Shown here: positions 6,581 through 15,329 of the stretch, in pieces
How positions within the stretch are numbered: the stretch's first letter is position 1
Layout: each line of letters begins with the position of its first letter
NCBI GenBank assembly: GCA_017454295.1
Contig: JAFTDF010000036.1
Span: 1 to 49,885, forward strand
Direction: 5' to 3'
Length of the DNA stretch: 49,885 nucleotides
Source: Bacilli bacterium
GTDB lineage: Bacteria; Bacillota_I; Bacilli_A; RFN20; CAG-826
Translations under genes and position numbers: made by a program
Notes under the pieces: generated by a model
Seen by the model: only the letters and a program-made list of their open reading frames with translations
Databases searched by the model: none
Told to the model about the DNA's origin: nothing

Positions 6581-8347
6581 ATGTGTGGCATCATCGGCGG
6601 CATCGGAAACACCGATTTCCGTTCCTTCCTCTTAACCGGCTTGACCAAGCTTGATTACCGGGGCTATGACTCGGCGGGCGTGGCTTATTTCGAAGGCGAT
6701 AAAATCGAGATCCGCAAAGTCTGCGGACGGGTGGCCGCTTTATCCTTGCTCGTCCCCCAAACCCTGCACACCAAAGTCGGCATTGGCCATAGCCGCTGGG
6801 CAACCCATGGCCGTCCTAGCGTCGTCAACGCCCATCCCCATGCCTCCCAATCGGGGATGTTCGCCATCGTCCATAATGGCGTGATCACGAATTTCAAAAC
6901 CCTGCAAAACCAATTAAAAGCGCGCAGATTCCAATTTGTTTCCCAAACCGATTCCGAGGTGATTCCCCATTTGTTGGAGTGGTATTACACCCGTTCCGGC
7001 TCGGTGATGGAGGCGCTTCGCCTCGCCGCGGAAGAATTGCAGGGCTCCTATGCCGTGGCCATTCTTTGCAAGGATGACCCCAATCATCTTTATTACCTCA
7101 AAAAAGGTGCGCCTTTGCTCATTTGCAAAACCCAAGACGGAATTTTCGTTTCTTCCGATCCGACGCCTTTAGCGGAACTTGGGGGCGACTTTTACGATTT
7201 ACCCGAAGGAAGTTATGGGTATTTAGGCGAACAAGAAGTCGTTTGCTATTGCGGCGAAACGCCCACCGCGCCCACCCCGTTCCCCTATTCCGGCGTCGCT
7301 CAATCCAACGAACTCCATGGCTATCGTTACCACATGGAGAAAGAAATCGCCGATATCCCCTATGCGATCGCGGCCTTAAGCGACAATTATCTTTCGAACG
7401 GAGCGCTTTGTTTCGACGAGAATCTGCTCTCCGCCTTATCCGGCGCCAAACGGATTCATTTCTTAGGATGCGGTTCTTCTTTTTTCGCCTGCCAATGCGG
7501 GGTTTCCGCGTTCCGGGCCCGGGGCAAAGAAGCTTTGGCCTCGGTGGCCTCGGAATGGCTTGGCTTCCCCTATGACCTCGATGGCACGACCTTCTTCATC
7601 TTGGTCTCCCAATCGGGGGAAACGGCCGATTTGATCCGCTGCCAAGCCATCTTAAACGAGAAGGCCATTCCCCATTTGACCGTTACCAACACCAAGATGT
7701 CTTCCTTAGAAAGGAAGTCCACCTATTCGTTATTGCTTTATGCCGGACTAGAAACGGCGGTGGCCGCGACGAAGACGTTCGTCTCCGAAGTCGTATTGTT
7801 AGAACTACTGGCTTCCGCCCTTGGCGGCGCCGCGGTGACGGAGGCGGATTTAAATTGCCTCATCGAAGGGGCCAATGCCGTTTTGGGCCGCCGCAACGAC
7901 CTCGAACGTTTGCTCTCCGCCTTTGGCGAGAACACCTTCTGCTTGGCCACGGGACGGCTATTGCCGATTGCCCGCGAAGCCGCGTTAAAGTTGAAGGAAG
8001 TGGGGTATCTCCACGCCGAGGCTTTGGCCTCCGGGGAGATGAAACATGGGCCTTTGGCCTTAATCGGCGAAGGATTTCCCGTGCTTGCTTTGGTGGGGGA
8101 AATCTGCGGTCAAGAAGGATTGCGGGCCTCGCTTGAGGAAATCAAAACCCGGGGCGGCGTTCCCTTGGTGATTTCCATGGCCAGTTACGCCCAAGACGAG
8201 GACGCCTTTGTCTTACCGAACGTCCCCGCTCCGCTCGTCCCCTCTTTATTCGCCATCGTGGTCGATCTATTTGCCTTCGTCTTAGGCCAAAGTCGCAACC
8301 ATCCCGTCGACCATCCCCGCAATTTGGCCAAATCGGTGACGGTTTGA
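6581..8347 (+). CDS. glmS: Glutamine-fructose-6-phosphate aminotransferase GlmS
   Basis: GlmS makes glucosamine-6-phosphate from fructose-6-phosphate and glutamine, feeding GlmM. The 588 residues include the N-terminal glutamine amidotransferase domain with cysteine 2 as nucleophile (MCGIIGG, then RGYDSAGVA) and two SIS sugar-isomerase domains (LGCGSSFFACQ, SQSGETADLI, TKTFVSEV). The C-terminus ends in the conserved HPRNLAKSVTV. The start at 6581 is required because the Cys must follow the initiator Met; a possible start at 6551 would bury it. It follows glmM by two bases. No glmS ribozyme is possible in the 2-nt gap. Confidence 0.95.
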   Translation: MCGIIGGIGNTDFRSFLLTGLTKLDYRGYDSAGVAYFEGDKIEIRKVCGRVAALSLLVPQTLHTKVGIGHSRWATHGRPSVVNAHPHASQSGMFAIVHNGVITNFKTLQNQLKARRFQFVSQTDSEVIPHLLEWYYTRSGSVMEALRLAAEELQGSYAVAILCKDDPNHLYYLKKGAPLLICKTQDGIFVSSDPTPLAELGGDFYDLPEGSYGYLGEQEVVCYCGETPTAPTPFPYSGVAQSNELHGYRYHMEKEIADIPYAIAALSDNYLSNGALCFDENLLSALSGAKRIHFLGCGSSFFACQCGVSAFRARGKEALASVASEWLGFPYDLDGTTFFILVSQSGETADLIRCQAILNEKAIPHLTVTNTKMSSLERKSTYSLLLYAGLETAVAATKTFVSEVVLLELLASALGGAAVTEADLNCLIEGANAVLGRRNDLERLLSAFGENTFCLATGRLLPIAREAALKLKEVGYLHAEALASGEMKHGPLALIGEGFPVLALVGEICGQEGLRASLEEIKTRGGVPLVISMASYAQDEDAFVLPNVPAPLVPSLFAIVVDLFAFVLGQSRNHPVDHPRNLAKSVTV

Positions 8348-8350
8348 GCC

Positions 8351-8386
8351 TTTTCCCTAGGGAAAATGAAATCTTTCGTCTATACT
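8351..8386 (+). promoter_or_regulatory. deoD promoter region with a 16-bp perfect palindrome
   Basis: TTTTCCCTAGGGAAAA at 8351-8366 is a perfect palindrome just after the glmS stop. TATACT at 8381-8386 is the -10 of deoD, and its -35 position falls inside the palindrome. It may be an operator for deoD; without a loop or T-tract it is a poor terminator. Confidence 0.5.
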
Positions 8387-8416
8387 AAAGTCGATTACTA
8401 AAGAAAGGTCTTTATT

Positions 8417-9139
8417 ATGCCAACTTCTCACAATTCGGCCGTCAAAGGCGATTTCGCCAAAGTCGTGCTAATGCCGGGGGATCCCCTCCGCGCCAAATTC
8501 ATCGTCGATAATTTCCTCCACGATGCCGTCTTGGTGAATAACGTCCGCGGAATCCAGGGCTATACCGGATACACCAAAAACGGAAAGCGGATTTCCGTCA
8601 TGGCTTCGGGGATGGGGATGCCTTCCATCGGCATCTACTCTGCCGAACTCTATAGCCAATATGGCGTGGAAACGATCCTTCGCATCGGCACTGCCGGAAG
8701 CTATCGCGAAGACGTCAAAGTCGGGGATATCGTCTTAGCCATGGGCGCTTCCACCAATAGCGGTTGGCCCAATCAATACGAACTCCGTGGCGGCACCTAT
8801 TCCGCCATCGCCTCCTTCCCCGTGCTCGAAGCCGCCCGTCAGGCCGCCCTTGCCCAAGGCAAGACCGTCCATTGCGGCAATACCTTGTCCTCCGACATCT
8901 TCTATGACGTCGACCCCTTGTTCTGGAAGAAGTGGGCCGATCTTGGCATCATGGCCGTCGAAATGGAAGCCTATGCCCTTTATTGCAACGCCGCCCGCGC
9001 CGGCAAAAACGCCCTTTGCATCCTCACCATCTCCGATTCGTTCGTGGCCCGTGAGATTTTGACTCCCGAGCAGCGGCAAACCGGCTTGATCGGAATGATC
9101 GAAGTCGGCATCGCCACCGCCGAAGCCTTCGCTGATTAA
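8417..9139 (+). CDS. deoD: Purine-nucleoside phosphorylase DeoD
   Basis: DeoD splits purine (deoxy)ribonucleosides with phosphate into base and sugar-1-phosphate in the salvage pathway. The 240-residue length and motifs fit the hexameric DeoD type: MPGDPLRAKFI near the N-terminus, GMGMPSIGIYSAEL, GTAGS in the phosphate site, EMEAYALY in the ribose/base site and ISDSFV with the catalytic aspartate. AAGAAAGG at 8401-8408 serves as ribosome site. The gene has its own promoter with a palindrome and is followed two bases later by the NERD-like gene. Confidence 0.93.
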   Translation: MPTSHNSAVKGDFAKVVLMPGDPLRAKFIVDNFLHDAVLVNNVRGIQGYTGYTKNGKRISVMASGMGMPSIGIYSAELYSQYGVETILRIGTAGSYREDVKVGDIVLAMGASTNSGWPNQYELRGGTYSAIASFPVLEAARQAALAQGKTVHCGNTLSSDIFYDVDPLFWKKWADLGIMAVEMEAYALYCNAARAGKNALCILTISDSFVAREILTPEQRQTGLIGMIEVGIATAEAFAD

Positions 9140-9141
9140 CC

Positions 9142-9759
9142 ATGCCTTATCCCGCCGAGTTGACGTTATTGATTGTCGTAACCGTGATCGCCGCGGGATT
9201 TTTGGCCACCTTGTTCTTCTATGGTCCGATCAAGCGTTGGCTTTATGCCCATATGACGGTGCGGATGTATTATTCGAAAGTCAAACGCATCGCCGAAGAC
9301 CACGATTATTATTTGATCAACAACTTCAAGAGCCGGACCAACGACGACGAATCCTTCCACATCGACCATTTGCTCGTCGGCAACAAATATATCTATTGCA
9401 TCCGCGACCGTTATTACCCGGGGGCCCTATCCGCCCAACCCGACGATAAATCTTGGATTTATTACAAGCGGAAAAACGCCCAATACATCGATAATCCCAT
9501 GTTGAAGAACGTGGTCCGTACCGAGCGGCTTGCCTTGGTCAGCGGCATCTCGCGCAACATCTTCATCTCCATCGTGGTGATCAATGACGATTGCTACCTT
9601 TCCCCCTTCGATAACCAACAAAAGGATTCTTATTTGATATCCCTCAAAACCTTGCCTGCGCTCATCGCCCAGTTAGAAAGCGAGGATGTGCCCGCCCTCG
9701 ACGAATGGGAAGTCGAACGGGTCGTGGCCGATTTCGCGGAGTTAAAGCGGAATGGCTAG
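9142..9759 (+). CDS. Membrane-anchored NERD-like protein
   Basis: This is a 205-residue protein with one N-terminal membrane segment (about residues 7-30), a basic stretch and then a soluble domain. The soluble part has the look of a NERD (nuclease-related) domain: an IDHLLVGNKYIYCI strand pattern near residues 73-86 and later IVVINDDCYLSPF. NERD domains are thought to act on nucleic acids, but the catalytic residues are not clear by eye. The start is two bases after the deoD stop with no clear ribosome site, so it may rely on coupling. It overlaps the next membrane-protein gene. Confidence 0.6.
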   Translation: MPYPAELTLLIVVTVIAAGFLATLFFYGPIKRWLYAHMTVRMYYSKVKRIAEDHDYYLINNFKSRTNDDESFHIDHLLVGNKYIYCIRDRYYPGALSAQPDDKSWIYYKRKNAQYIDNPMLKNVVRTERLALVSGISRNIFISIVVINDDCYLSPFDNQQKDSYLISLKTLPALIAQLESEDVPALDEWEVERVVADFAELKRNG

Positions 9760-10780
9760 GCAATCCCGCTCCGCGGTGTATGCCGCCGCTTATCTTTCCT
9801 TGAAAGGCCATATCGGTTCCCTTTTGGGCGCCGGGGCCTTGTTTTTCTCGTTTACCTTGGTCATTGCGGGGCTCACCTTGCTCACGCCGCTTACCTTATT
9901 GATTACGATTCCGTTTCTATTTGCCCCTGGCTATTTCGTGTTTCTCCTCTACACGGCGAATTCGGTGTCGACCGCCCCGCGCCCCATCCCCTTTTCGGAG
10001 CTGCTTCGCCGCTATTTCTCGCCAGGTTATTACCGCGTCTTCCGTCCTTTTGTGGGCATGGCGAAAGCGGTGGGCTTTGGCATGGCCTTCATGGTTCCTG
10101 CCACCGTTGTCTATGCCATCGTCTCCAATGCCATCAATCCCGATTTCGGGGTGATGATGGCCCGCTTCATGGACGCCTATGTCAATCTGGATATGAACTT
10201 GCTCTCTTCGATTATCTTCGAAGATCCCGCGTTTGTGCATTTGGCCATGTTCGCCTCGTTTGTCTTTTCCGCGGTCGCTTTGACGGAATTGATGATCCAT
10301 TTCTCCCGTTATTCGTTTAACGTCTATGCGCGTCGCGTGGTCTTGACCTCGGATCTATTGGCCATCAACGAACTCTTCCTCAAATCCTATCGTCTCCATA
10401 AGAAGGATGACGTTTGGCCTTATGTTTGGCCCTTAGATGCCTTGAGTGCCCTTTGGAGCGTCTTCTCCTTTTTCCTCGTTGGGTTTTTGGCGATGCGCTT
10501 CTCCATCCCGGAGATGTTCGCCTTCCCCTTGGCCCTAGGTTTGGCGTTCTTCTTACTTTCCTTCTTATTGCCGTTTTGGTTTTGTTTGGCCCAAGTGCTA
10601 TCCCGTCGGGTGATGACCCATATGGTGATGGACTCTTATTATTCGCTGCTTGCCTATGGCAAAGAGGCCCCGCCCCAGCAACAAGAGATGATTCGGGCGA
10701 AGATGGCATCCTTCCGCAGCGCCGTCGACCCCTTGGAATGGGCCGAACTCGCCCCCGAATACGAAACCGAGACGGAATAA
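9752..10780 (+). CDS. Polytopic membrane protein of unknown function (342 aa)
   Basis: This protein has about six hydrophobic segments, including long ones near residues 22-70 (GALFFSFTLVIAGLTLLT) and 225-280. The overall plan of several helices with short cytoplasmic loops recalls DUF624/YesL-like or DUF975-like proteins, but I cannot assign it. The C-terminus is acidic (EYETETE). The ATG at 9752 overlaps the stop of the NERD-like gene by 8 nt, so the two are probably made together. A strong terminator follows within 5 bases of the stop. Confidence 0.6.
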   Translation: MARQSRSAVYAAAYLSLKGHIGSLLGAGALFFSFTLVIAGLTLLTPLTLLITIPFLFAPGYFVFLLYTANSVSTAPRPIPFSELLRRYFSPGYYRVFRPFVGMAKAVGFGMAFMVPATVVYAIVSNAINPDFGVMMARFMDAYVNLDMNLLSSIIFEDPAFVHLAMFASFVFSAVALTELMIHFSRYSFNVYARRVVLTSDLLAINELFLKSYRLHKKDDVWPYVWPLDALSALWSVFSFFLVGFLAMRFSIPEMFAFPLALGLAFFLLSFLLPFWFCLAQVLSRRVMTHMVMDSYYSLLAYGKEAPPQQQEMIRAKMASFRSAVDPLEWAELAPEYETETE

Positions 10781-10784
10781 AGAA

Positions 10785-10812
10785 AAAACCTCCAGCGCGG
10801 AGGTTTTGTTTT
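10785..10812. terminator. Bidirectional terminator between two convergent units
   Basis: AAAACCTCC (10785-10793) pairs perfectly with GGAGGTTTT (10799-10807) around a 5-nt loop, followed by TGTTTTT on the plus strand. The flanking A-run gives T's on the minus strand, so it can end both the deoD operon and the minus-strand gltX-tRNA unit. Confidence 0.85.
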
Positions 10813-10815
10813 TCA

Positions 10816-10890
10816 TGGTGATCCCAACTGGAGTTGAACCAGTCATTCGACCTTGAGAGGGTCGCGTCTTAACCGATTGACCATGGGACC
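10816..10890 (-). tRNA. tRNA-Glu (anticodon CTC)
   Basis: The minus strand gives a full cloverleaf: acceptor GGTCCCA/TGGGATC, anticodon stem CGACC/GGTCG with loop CTCTCAA (anticodon CTC), T-loop TTCAACT, and an encoded CCA end. It sits 55 bp downstream of gltX on the same strand with no terminator between them and a strong terminator right after it. It is therefore likely co-transcribed with the synthetase that charges it. Confidence 0.92.
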
Positions 10891-10945
10891 GGCGAAGAAG
10901 ATTAAACCACGGAAGTTCCCGTTAGGCAAATCTTTTTCTTCCAAA

Positions 10946-12598
10946 CTATCGTTTTGCCTTCTCTAAACGGCGAAGGACTTCTGCTTGGCCTAGGATCTCC
11001 AAGACCTCGTGGAGGTTGGGGGATTGGGCCCGTCCCACCACGGCGATGCGGAGCAACTCGGCGCAGTCGGAGAGGGAACCGGCATAGGCCTCGGGGTTCG
11101 CTTTATAGTCCTTATTGGAAATGGCGAAGCGATGGGCCGCGCCCACTTCCTTGATAAAGGAGAACCAAGTGTTCTCATCGGTGCCAAATGGCATGGATTT
11201 GAACGCTTCGAGGATGGCGACGATTTCCTCATGGGAAAGTTTGCCATTCCAAGGAAGCCCAGCTTCGGCGACCTTATCATATTCATCGGCATAGAAGAAG
11301 GAGATCAGCGGATAGATATCGCTATATTTGGCATAATCCTTGCGCGGATTCTTATCCTGCTTGCCGATATTGAGGATCTTTTTGACGTAGTTCGGATTCT
11401 CCTCGATGCGGGCAAAGAAAGCAGGCTCATGGGCTTGGGCGTATTCCCGAACCAAGGCAAACTCTTCTTCTAAGGGCATCTTGGCGATGATTTCGCGAGC
11501 GAAATAATTGAGCTTATCCATATCGAAGAGGGCGCCGTCGGCGGACATCTTCTTGATGGAGAACTTAAACGCGTTTAGATCAAACGATTTGTTGGCGATG
11601 GTCCATTCCTCGAAACTGGAATTGGCGATCGACATCAAATAGACCTTCAAGGCTTCCGGCGGATAACCGGCATCGAGGAAATAAGAGACGGCGGCTTCCG
11701 GATCTTTGCGCTTGGAAAGTTTCCGCTTGTTGCCGTTATCTAGTTTCATGATGGAAGGAAGATGGGCATATTTGGTCGGCTTCCAGCCTAAGGCGCGGAA
11801 CAAATCCAAATGGATTGGCGTGGAAGGAATCCATTCCTCGCCGCGGGTGACGCAGGTCGTCCGCATGAAATGGTCATCGACCACGTGGGCGAAATGATAC
11901 GTGGGGAGGCCATCCGATTTTAAGATGACCACATCGGTGTCGTTCTCCTGGAGCTCGATTTCGCCGCGGATCAAATCGGTGAATTTGGTTTTCTTTTCAT
12001 GGTCGCCAAAGCTTTTAAAACGAATGACCCAAGGCGTTCCCTTTTGAATCCGTTCCACCCGTTCCTCGTAGGAGAGGTTGCGGTCGCGGGCATAAACCCC
12101 ATAATAGCCGGGCAAATCCTTGCGTTCTTCTTGGATTTTGCGGATGGCGTCGAGGTCTTCGGGGGTGCAGAAGTCGGGGTAGGCCCGTCCTTGGCGGATC
12201 AGTTCTTTGATGACGGTCTTATAGATCGAGGCGCGGTCGGATTGGCGGTAAGGCCCATAAGCGCCACGGTCGCCTTCGGGGAAATAGCCTTCGTCGGCCA
12301 CGATGCCAAAATAGGCGAGCTGATCGATCAAATCGCGGTCGGAACCCTCGATGGTGCGCTTGGTATCGGTGTCTTCCAAACGGAAGCAATACACCCCGCC
12401 GCTTTGCTTGGCGTAGGTGGAGGAGACCATGGCCGTAAACAAAGAACCGGTATGGAGGAATCCGGTGGGGGAAGGCGCAAAGCGCGTCACTTGGGCACCT
12501 TCTGGTAAATTCCTCAGAGGGAAACGCTGCTCCAAATCGGCGATGGTTTCTTTGATTTCGGGGAACAATAATTCGGCTAATTCTTCGTTGTGATCCAT
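10946..12598 (-). CDS. gltX: Glutamyl-tRNA synthetase GltX
   Basis: GltX attaches glutamate to tRNA-Glu (and in many Firmicutes to tRNA-Gln for later amidation). The 550 residues have a 38-residue extension, then RFAPSPTGFLHTGSL, the class I HIGH-type signature. The KMSKS-type loop is KLSKRKD (about residue 293). The long form with an N-terminal extension occurs in Clostridia and relatives. AGAGGA precedes the ATG. A minus-strand TATAAT lies 24 bp upstream. The next feature downstream is tRNA-Glu(CTC), so enzyme and substrate seem to share a transcript. Confidence 0.93.
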   Translation of the reverse strand: MDHNEELAELLFPEIKETIADLEQRFPLRNLPEGAQVTRFAPSPTGFLHTGSLFTAMVSSTYAKQSGGVYCFRLEDTDTKRTIEGSDRDLIDQLAYFGIVADEGYFPEGDRGAYGPYRQSDRASIYKTVIKELIRQGRAYPDFCTPEDLDAIRKIQEERKDLPGYYGVYARDRNLSYEERVERIQKGTPWVIRFKSFGDHEKKTKFTDLIRGEIELQENDTDVVILKSDGLPTYHFAHVVDDHFMRTTCVTRGEEWIPSTPIHLDLFRALGWKPTKYAHLPSIMKLDNGNKRKLSKRKDPEAAVSYFLDAGYPPEALKVYLMSIANSSFEEWTIANKSFDLNAFKFSIKKMSADGALFDMDKLNYFAREIIAKMPLEEEFALVREYAQAHEPAFFARIEENPNYVKKILNIGKQDKNPRKDYAKYSDIYPLISFFYADEYDKVAEAGLPWNGKLSHEEIVAILEAFKSMPFGTDENTWFSFIKEVGAAHRFAISNKDYKANPEAYAGSLSDCAELLRIAVVGRAQSPNLHEVLEILGQAEVLRRLEKAKR

Positions 12599-12622
12599 AA
12601 GTCAGTCCTCTTATGCGGGATG

Positions 12623-12628
12623 ATTATA
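12623..12628 (-). promoter_or_regulatory. -10 box of gltX
   Basis: A perfect TATAAT on the minus strand. The -35 is poor, so strength is uncertain. Confidence 0.45.
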
Positions 12629-12692
12629 GTCCGCGCGGGTGCGAAATTCCACACGCGTTCGCATTCAATCTCCGCAAAAGCAAAAAATGCAC

Positions 12693-12722
12693 TTGCAAAC
12701 GGATTATAGGGGGCTATATAAT
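12693..12722 (+). promoter_or_regulatory. Promoter of tRNA-Gly
   Basis: TTGCAA (12693-12698) and TATAAT (12717-12722) with an 18-bp spacer, 21 bp before the tRNA. Confidence 0.75.
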
Positions 12723-12743
12723 TTGCAAGCCCGAAAGGGTCAT

Positions 12744-12817
12744 GCTGGAGTAGTTCAGTGGTAGAACATTACCTTGCCAAGGTAACTATGCGGGTTCGAT
12801 TCCCGTCTCTAGCTCCA
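12744..12817 (+). tRNA. tRNA-Gly (anticodon GCC)
   Basis: Cloverleaf with acceptor GCTGGAG/CTCTAGC, anticodon stem TTACC/GGTAA with loop TTGCCAA (anticodon GCC), T-arm GGGTTCGATTCCC and encoded CCA. It has its own promoter and terminator. Confidence 0.93.
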
Positions 12818-12827
12818 TCGGCAACCT

Positions 12828-12850
12828 AAGCCTCCCCGTGAGGCTTTTTT
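12828..12850 (+). terminator. Terminator of tRNA-Gly
   Basis: AAGCCTC (12828-12834) pairs with GAGGCTT (12840-12846), followed by a T-tract. Confidence 0.85.
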
Positions 12851-12895
12851 CTTTTATCTACGATAGAACCGGCAATTGTGCTAACCTTAATCAAT

Positions 12896-13903
12896 ATGAA
12901 ACGTCCCCCTTTACTTCATCGTGGCGATGCCATCGCGTTGGTGGCTCCTTCTTTCGGCTGCACGACCGAACCCTACATTACTCGCTTAGGCGTCGCGACC
13001 GAGCGCTGGCGCAAAAAAGGCTTTGAAGTGGTGGCGGGCCCCAACGTCTTCCGAGAAGATGGAATCAGCGCTTCCGCCTCGCCCCAAGAACGGGCCAAGG
13101 AAATCATGGACGCTTTGCAAAGCAATGCGTCTTTGGTGCTTTCCGTCGGCGGGGGAGAGCTGATGAACGAGATGATGCCGGAACTCGATTTCGCCTCCAT
13201 CGCCAAATTGCCCCCGAAATGGTTCATGGGCTTTTCCGATAATACCAACTTGACCTTCTTCTTAACGCTCCATTGCGGCTGGGAAACCATCTATGGGCCT
13301 TGCGCCGGCGCTTTTTTTCAAAAGCAGTGGCGCTTATGCGAAGCCGATGCCTTTGCCCTGCTACAAGGCCAAACCCATTTCGAGGGATATCCCAAATACT
13401 CCATTACCCGCAGCAATCCCGATCGGCCTTTGGCCGCTTATCGCTGCACCCAACCCAAAGTGATCACCCCCCATCTTTACGAAAAGCCTTTCGAAGGGAC
13501 GTTGATGGGCGGCTGCCTCGATGTCTTGATCCTCCATTGCGGGACCAAGCTCGACCGGGTGAAGGCATTTAACCAAGAACATCCCGAAGGCATCATCTGG
13601 TATTTGGAAGCCTGCGATTTGAATCCGCTGGCCCTGCGGCGCGCCTATTTCCAACTTCGCCAAGCGGGCTGGTTCGATAACGCCGTCGGGTTTATCCTCG
13701 GCCGCCCCAAATCCGCGATGGAACCGTTGCTGGGCGTGGACCGGTTCAACGCCGCCATCGATATCCTCGGCCCTTTGGGAAAACCTATCCTCATCGACGT
13801 CGATCTCGGTCATATCTCCCCCTCCATGCCGATTCGCAATGGGGCGAAAGCGAGAGTGGCCTACGAAAACGAAAACCTCATCATCGATTATTTAGAAGCA
13901 TAA
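12896..13903 (+). CDS. S66-family peptidase (LD-carboxypeptidase/MccF type)
   Basis: This 335-residue protein belongs to serine peptidase family S66, which includes L,D-carboxypeptidases that trim murein tetrapeptides in recycling and MccF enzymes that inactivate microcin C. The opening GDAIALVAPS is typical. The nucleophile serine is in MGFSDNTNL and the catalytic histidine in DLGHISPSMPI; the catalytic glutamate is probably in WYLEACDL. The ATG at 12896 is chosen over a GTG at 12878, which would lie in the promoter region. There is no clear ribosome site, so a short or leaderless 5' end is possible. Family placement is firm; the exact substrate is not. Confidence 0.82.
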   Translation: MKRPPLLHRGDAIALVAPSFGCTTEPYITRLGVATERWRKKGFEVVAGPNVFREDGISASASPQERAKEIMDALQSNASLVLSVGGGELMNEMMPELDFASIAKLPPKWFMGFSDNTNLTFFLTLHCGWETIYGPCAGAFFQKQWRLCEADAFALLQGQTHFEGYPKYSITRSNPDRPLAAYRCTQPKVITPHLYEKPFEGTLMGGCLDVLILHCGTKLDRVKAFNQEHPEGIIWYLEACDLNPLALRRAYFQLRQAGWFDNAVGFILGRPKSAMEPLLGVDRFNAAIDILGPLGKPILIDVDLGHISPSMPIRNGAKARVAYENENLIIDYLEA

Positions 13904-13914
13904 AGGAGCAACCT

Positions 13915-14421
13915 ATGATTCAACTCAAAATCAAAGATCTCGGCACCATCGAGATCGAACTCGACCGTGAGGCCGCGCCCATCAGCGCCGCCAATTTCAC
14001 CGCTTTGGTCAAGAAAGGCTTTTACGATGGACTGATTTTCCACCGCGTCATCAAGGGCTTTATGATCCAAGGTGGCGATCCCAAGGGCAGTGGCATGGGC
14101 GGACCTGGCTATGGCATCAAAGGCGAATTCAGAGCCAACGGGGTGGATAATCCCTTATCCCACAAGCGTGGCGTCATCTCCATGGCCCGTTCCTATTTCC
14201 CGGATTCGGCCGGTTCCCAATTCTTTATCTGCGATAAGGACGATCTCTTCCTCGATGGCCAATATGCCGCGTTTGGCAAAGTCGTCTCCGGCATGGAGGT
14301 GGTGGACGCCATCGCCGCGACCAAAACCGGGGCTAACGACCGCCCCAAGACCCCCGTCGTCATCGAAAAGGCCATCGCCATCGACGAACCCGACGTGGAA
14401 TTTGAAAGGATTCGTTCGTGA
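13915..14421 (+). CDS. Cyclophilin-type peptidyl-prolyl isomerase
   Basis: This 168-residue cytoplasmic cyclophilin catalyses cis-trans isomerisation of prolyl bonds and aids protein folding. It has the complete family core: FHRVIKGFMIQGGDPKGSG, then SAGSQFFI and the LDGQYAAFGKV block. There is no signal peptide. AAGGAG precedes the ATG by a normal distance. It lies 11 bp after the S66 peptidase gene and overlaps the lipid-kinase gene by GTGA, so the three are likely one operon. Confidence 0.92.
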   Translation: MIQLKIKDLGTIEIELDREAAPISAANFTALVKKGFYDGLIFHRVIKGFMIQGGDPKGSGMGGPGYGIKGEFRANGVDNPLSHKRGVISMARSYFPDSAGSQFFICDKDDLFLDGQYAAFGKVVSGMEVVDAIAATKTGANDRPKTPVVIEKAIAIDEPDVEFERIRS

Positions 14422-15302
14422 ACCAAGGGAAAGCGCTCTTCCTTTATAGCGACGCCACGGGAACGGGTTATGTCAACGCCCACCTTCCCGAAGTTGTCGC
14501 TCGGCTGAAAGCCGCCTTTTCCTCACTCGAAGTGGTGAAAACCGAATCCCAAGAACAAGGCTGCCGATTGGCCAAACAAGCCTGCGGCACCTATCAATAC
14601 CTCATCGTCGCCGGTGGGGATGGGACGATGCACCATGTCGTTAACGCCATCGCCGAAGAAGAAAATCCCCCCATTTTGGGTTATATCAACGCGGGGACGA
14701 TTTGCGACATCGGCGCCAATTTCGGCGTCCACGGTTCCTATAAGCGAGCGTTGAAGATCATCGAACAGGGCCATACCGTCGAATTTGATTTGGGGAAAGC
14801 CAACGATATCTATTTCACCTATGTGGCCGCGGTTGGTACCTATGCCGACATCCCCTATGTGACCCCCCGGAAATATAAGAAACGCCTCGGACGCCTTGCC
14901 TACTATTTCGCGGCCGTCAAGGAAGCGTTCATACCCAAAAAAGTCCCCGTCCACGTGGAATGCGATGGCCAAGTGTATGACTTAAAGGTCCCTTTCTTGC
15001 TACTGCTTTCTGGCAAATACGTCGGCGGTTTTTACGTGAACAAATCCAGCTCCTCGATTCGCGATGGCAAGATGGAGCTCTTCCTCACCAAGCCCGGCCT
15101 ATTCAACGGCCTCGTCCATTACCTCTTCTTTAAATCGCGCACGGTCAAAATCTCCGGAAGCCATTTCCACATCCAAACCAGCCACCCATTCCCATGGTGT
15201 CTGGATGGGGAACCGGGCCCGATCGGGGATGTCGAAATCTCCGTGATTCCGCGGAAACTGCGCATTTTTTGCGCCGAAAAAATCGCGAAAAAAGCGAAAT
15301 AG
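14418..15302 (+). CDS. Diacylglycerol/lipid kinase family protein (YegS/DagK)
   Basis: This 294-residue enzyme of the DAGK catalytic family phosphorylates diacylglycerol or a similar lipid with ATP. The nucleotide-binding motif GGDGTMHHVVNAI sits near residue 68. LFLYSDATGTGY near the start and LDGEPGP near the end also fit. The start is a GTG overlapping the cyclophilin stop, with AAAGGA upstream. The C-terminus is rich in lysine. Recycling of diacylglycerol from lipoteichoic-acid synthesis is the usual role in Gram-positives, but the substrate is not proven by sequence. Confidence 0.82.
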   Translation: MNQGKALFLYSDATGTGYVNAHLPEVVARLKAAFSSLEVVKTESQEQGCRLAKQACGTYQYLIVAGGDGTMHHVVNAIAEEENPPILGYINAGTICDIGANFGVHGSYKRALKIIEQGHTVEFDLGKANDIYFTYVAAVGTYADIPYVTPRKYKKRLGRLAYYFAAVKEAFIPKKVPVHVECDGQVYDLKVPFLLLLSGKYVGGFYVNKSSSSIRDGKMELFLTKPGLFNGLVHYLFFKSRTVKISGSHFHIQTSHPFPWCLDGEPGPIGDVEISVIPRKLRIFCAEKIAKKAK

Positions 15303-15329
15303 CCGTATTTTGCGGTCTTTTTTTGGTTA

